Shown here: piece after piece, positions 61,061-64,000 of the stretch | Layout: the number at the start of each line of letters is the position of its first letter | How positions within the stretch are numbered: the first letter of the stretch is position 1 | Origin: Agelas oroides | Lineage: Eukaryota > Porifera > Demospongiae > Agelasida > Agelasidae | Direction: 5' to 3' | Length of the DNA: 64,000 bases | Assembly (NCBI GenBank): GCA_949130485.1 | Contig: OX422183.1 | Span: 31,404,640-31,468,639 of the forward strand | Translations under genes and position numbers: made by a program | Notes under the pieces: model-generated | The model's input: only the letters and a program-made list of their open reading frames with translations | Databases searched by the model: none | Told to the model about the DNA's origin: nothing

Positions 61061-63831
61061 TCAATGTTGGCTGGAGACTTGGTGACTCTCATAGGCAGTG
61101 TTGGTCTGCATTGGGATCTTGACAACTGCTCCAACCTCAGAGACAGTCTGCTTTCCTGGGATGGATGTCAGGAGATTAGGAGCCACCAAAGGTGGATGGA
61201 AGCAGAAAATAGCACAGGAAGACCTTACCTCTACACTTCTTCATCCCAGCCACCACAATCACACAGATAGTTGACACTACAACACTCAGTATCAGTCCAC
61301 CAGTGGCTGAATGATAGAGAACAATCCACACTCATACATGAGGCAGACTGATATTATGTTAACTCAGTATCAGTCCACCAGTGGCTGAATGATAGAGAGG
61401 TATCCACATTCATACATGAGGACTTATTTTATGTTAACATCCAATTGAAAGATACTGGGGTTGGGTATATCAGGGATGTGAGACTAAGCCCTCCAGATTT
61501 ATGCATATGGATAAGTGGACATCCAGATTTACAAATGTACTATAGCACAAAACACAATAACTACTTCTCTATCAGAAGTAGATTGCAAATGATGTCAATG
61601 ACTTACGTACCTATTCCTATGATGCATGACACACTACAAGCTGATGGATGTTCTGTGTCATTCTGGCGGGCTGCAGAGTGAAGTGAAGGGAGTCGAAAGT
61701 AGCTAACGTTACATGCCAAACTAGCTATGGAAGGTTTTCAGACTGTAGACCAATTAATGCCACTAGTAACTAATGTTTCAAATTCAATCGTAACTAGTTA
61801 GCATGTAGTATAACTTCAGTAGTATAGCTACTCCATTTGCAAGCATATTAGTATACAGATACAAGCATACAGGATGCAAGAATGTTTACACAAATCACCT
61901 ACTTGGAACAGTGGGTGTGGATGGTAGAGGTATGAAAATATGTTGAATCTTCACAGGATGTGCACCAACTGCTCCTCCATTCTCCCAGTCAAACACAGCG
62001 ATGGTGTGGTTGGTTTCCATGGTAACAGTCAAACACAACTCAGTTCTGACCAGGGAGCCCACCTTTGGAATGGGCAACACTTCGAGCCTAGTGGGATCAC
62101 TGGCAGAAAGTAGGAGAGTTACACAGCCCTGGGAATCAGACCCAGCAGTGAAGAAGCAAGTGACACACACTGTTCCATCTGGTAGTAGCTCAATTTGAAC
62201 ATTGTCAGTAGTAGAGTTGGGCAGAGCTGCATAAGGAGAGTAAAGAGGTTTGGCTTTGTGTGTATTGACTGGTGTATGCCATTTAAAAATGTACTAAGTA
62301 CATGTTTTCCTAAAGAAATAAAACATATAAATCAATAATATATAATTATGTCATTAATGCCATGCAATACAATTGCAGGTGTGGGGTACAAAGCTTGCTG
62401 TCATATTTAAGCGGGGCAGTAAATAACCCATGATGTCACTTATGCACAGTACCCATTGTGGCCTAAACAACAATACTCATCACACTTCATCATATACATG
62501 TGGTCGCTTTAATCACACCCACCACAACTAACCTGCTATTCGTTCAGTGTTGGTTACATTAACCACATCCACATGCAGTACCCACTGTGGCCTAAACAAC
62601 AATACCCATCAAACCTCACCATAGCTAGAACATGTTGCTATACTTTACACACACCACACTGTAACTGACATGCTATTGGTTCAGTGCTGGTTATGTTAAC
62701 CACATCCACAGCTGCTGCCCTAGTGGAGGGCAGTCCAGTGTTCTCAACATCAAACACAACAACAGTGTAACTATCAGCAGTGGCCAGTCCAGATATGACC
62801 ACAGTATGGTTTGGTCTGAGTGTGGAGGTGAGTGACACTACAGTGCCTCTGCAGTCAACAAGAATGACCAGGAAACCCAGGGCAGGGGAGTTGGTGGCAA
62901 ATGTAGCTTGGACAGTTACTGTTCCTGGCATGTCTGCTAAGCTGCTAGCATTAGCTCTTTGAACATCATGTGTACCTTTGCAGATAGAAGAAGAAAGAGT
63001 GTAAGAAATGAGAGAGAAAGAAAAAGAGAATGAGTGATACAACGATGTGAAAACAAACTTGTTGAAGTAATCAGTTACTGCTAATTAATTAGCAGTATGG
63101 AACTTTGAAGAATTTAGTGGGAGTGAGTACTGAGTAAACTTTACTAGCCCCCACAAAATATTTCACAACCATGCACTGCAAGAGCCAATAGGTCATGCAA
63201 TTGTAGGAATACAATACCTTGCTAAAACTACCCTTTTGGTTTTCCTGTGAATTGTGTCATAATTTAAACTCTGCATGCATTAGAGTCTGAGATAACTTTG
63301 CAGATATGTACAGATAATGATCACCATTCCTTTGATGATTTTCTAAACATGTTTGAATACATACCTCCAGTACTCACATGCATTACTGTCATATGATACA
63401 TTAACTCACTTATCTGAATCACTCCAGTTGAGTTAATCTTCTCTGTTCTGTTGCCAGACTCAATCACAACACTATAGAGTCGGTTTGATGGAAGTTCATC
63501 GTTGAGCACATGAAATGTAAGAGTGATATTTCTGTTTGCATAGATTGAGGTGGCAGTGAATGGGTGTGGCGTGTCATCATCAACTGCTTCCACATATACT
63601 CGGAATGCGTCTGGGATTTCACAAACACGGAGCATGGTCTACAGAAACGATAGTTAAACTATGCACTCAGATAACATTTTGAAAGTGTGACTCTTGGTGG
63701 GTATGTATGTACTCTTAGACAGTTTTGTCAAATGTAAATTCTTACAGGAAATGTCAGTGTGATGCTCTTCTCTGCACATGACACTATTCTGAACATAACC
63801 ACCACATCAGCAGCTTGTACACTCAGTGATC
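61061..63831 (-). CDS. Single-pass membrane protein with repeated beta-type ectodomains, 3' part
   Basis: Exons with agreeing phases: 63746-63831, 63410-63638, 62670-62975, 61903-62226, 61229-61306, 61061-61155. The first four code for an extracellular part with N-glycosylation sites (NIT, NST, NHT) and a strand pattern like Ig or fibronectin-III folds (VTVQATF, HTVVISGLATADSYTVVVFD, ETNHTIAVFDWENGG). The next exon is a membrane span (GGLILSVVVSTICVIVVAGM) followed by the stop-transfer KKC. The last codes for a cytoplasmic tail of about 31 residues with NTAYES, a possible phosphotyrosine/adaptor site. The gene continues beyond the right edge, so its N-terminus is unknown. Adhesion or receptor function is only inferred. 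Confidence 0.75.
61346..61402. repeat. Short duplicate of the membrane-span exon start
   Basis: ACTCAGTATCAGTCCACCAG, then TGGCTGAATGATAGAG, repeats the acceptor and 5' part of the exon at 61229-61306 about 90 bp away. It is incomplete and not expected to be used. Confidence 0.8.
62530..62585. repeat. Short duplicate of an ectodomain exon end
   Basis: TTGGTTACATTAACCACATC copies the end of the exon at 62670-62975 (VDVVN...T-E-IA), with a donor-like GTTAGT. Its phase does not fit the neighbouring exons, so it is treated as a remnant. Confidence 0.7.
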
Positions 63832-64000
63832 CTAGAAAAAAGAAATCACATCAAATGATGGTTATACATATTCTATTGTCACCAGTGATAATTAGGCATA
63901 ACCATTACCATATACTAGAACTTCAGTAGTGAGCATTGAGTATCCTTTCTGAATGTGACATAATCATGTACTTTGGATAAGAATCCTACTAGAGAACTTA

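Overview
The window is animal nuclear DNA. Genes are split by GT-AG introns, many of them long and full of repeats, and all three housekeeping genes recognised (EIF4B, GPR89, POLR2H) match their animal orthologues closely. Two things point to a sponge, probably a demosponge: the Death/CARD/ankyrin receptor-like gene with one ankyrin repeat per 99-bp exon, and the very dense foldback and MITE elements. The phylum is an inference and the species cannot be read from the window.

Layout. 0-11 kb: a 3' block of EIF4B (minus strand) occurs twice as a segmental duplication (about 85-3500 and 6945-10770). Only the first copy joins RRM exons (to 4636). A BLES03/C11orf68-like gene (5119-5638, minus) lies between the copies. 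10.8-18.6 kb: no gene, but a cluster of 20-bp palindromes, inverted-repeat elements, and a 3.87-kb array of about 57.7 copies of a 67-bp unit. 18.6-29.9 kb: GPR89 (Golgi pH regulator, minus), 17 exons that join into one 445-codon frame. Its stop codon lies in the edge of the 67-bp array, and many of its introns carry a private minisatellite or foldback element. 29.87-32.5 kb: POLR2H (RPB8, plus) diverges from GPR89 across a 154-bp shared promoter. 33.7-35.7 kb: an intronless 449-aa five-pass membrane protein of unknown family, then an orphan copy of an ectodomain exon. 36.8-56.5 kb: one large minus-strand gene, about 1,256 codons, with the order Death domain, novel module, CARD-like domain, second copy of the novel module, about 14 ankyrin repeats. 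Its ankyrin part has grown by tandem duplication of genomic blocks, some later interrupted by piggyBac-like and hAT-like elements. 57.1-58.2 kb: a Helitron-like remnant. 59.2-60.4 kb: a decayed paralogue of the 449-aa gene. 61.1-64 kb: the 3' end of a single-pass membrane protein gene (minus) that runs off the right edge.

The housekeeping genes have no obvious shared pathway; GPR89 and POLR2H share only a promoter. The strongest candidate for an undescribed system is the Death-CARD-ankyrin gene: the repeated module of about 270 residues between its death-fold domains matches no domain I can name, and its ankyrin exons are a readable record of repeat birth. Exon coordinates were worked out by hand from splice signals, reading phase and homology. 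Phases agree throughout GPR89, POLR2H, the Death/ankyrin gene and the 3' gene at 61-64 kb.
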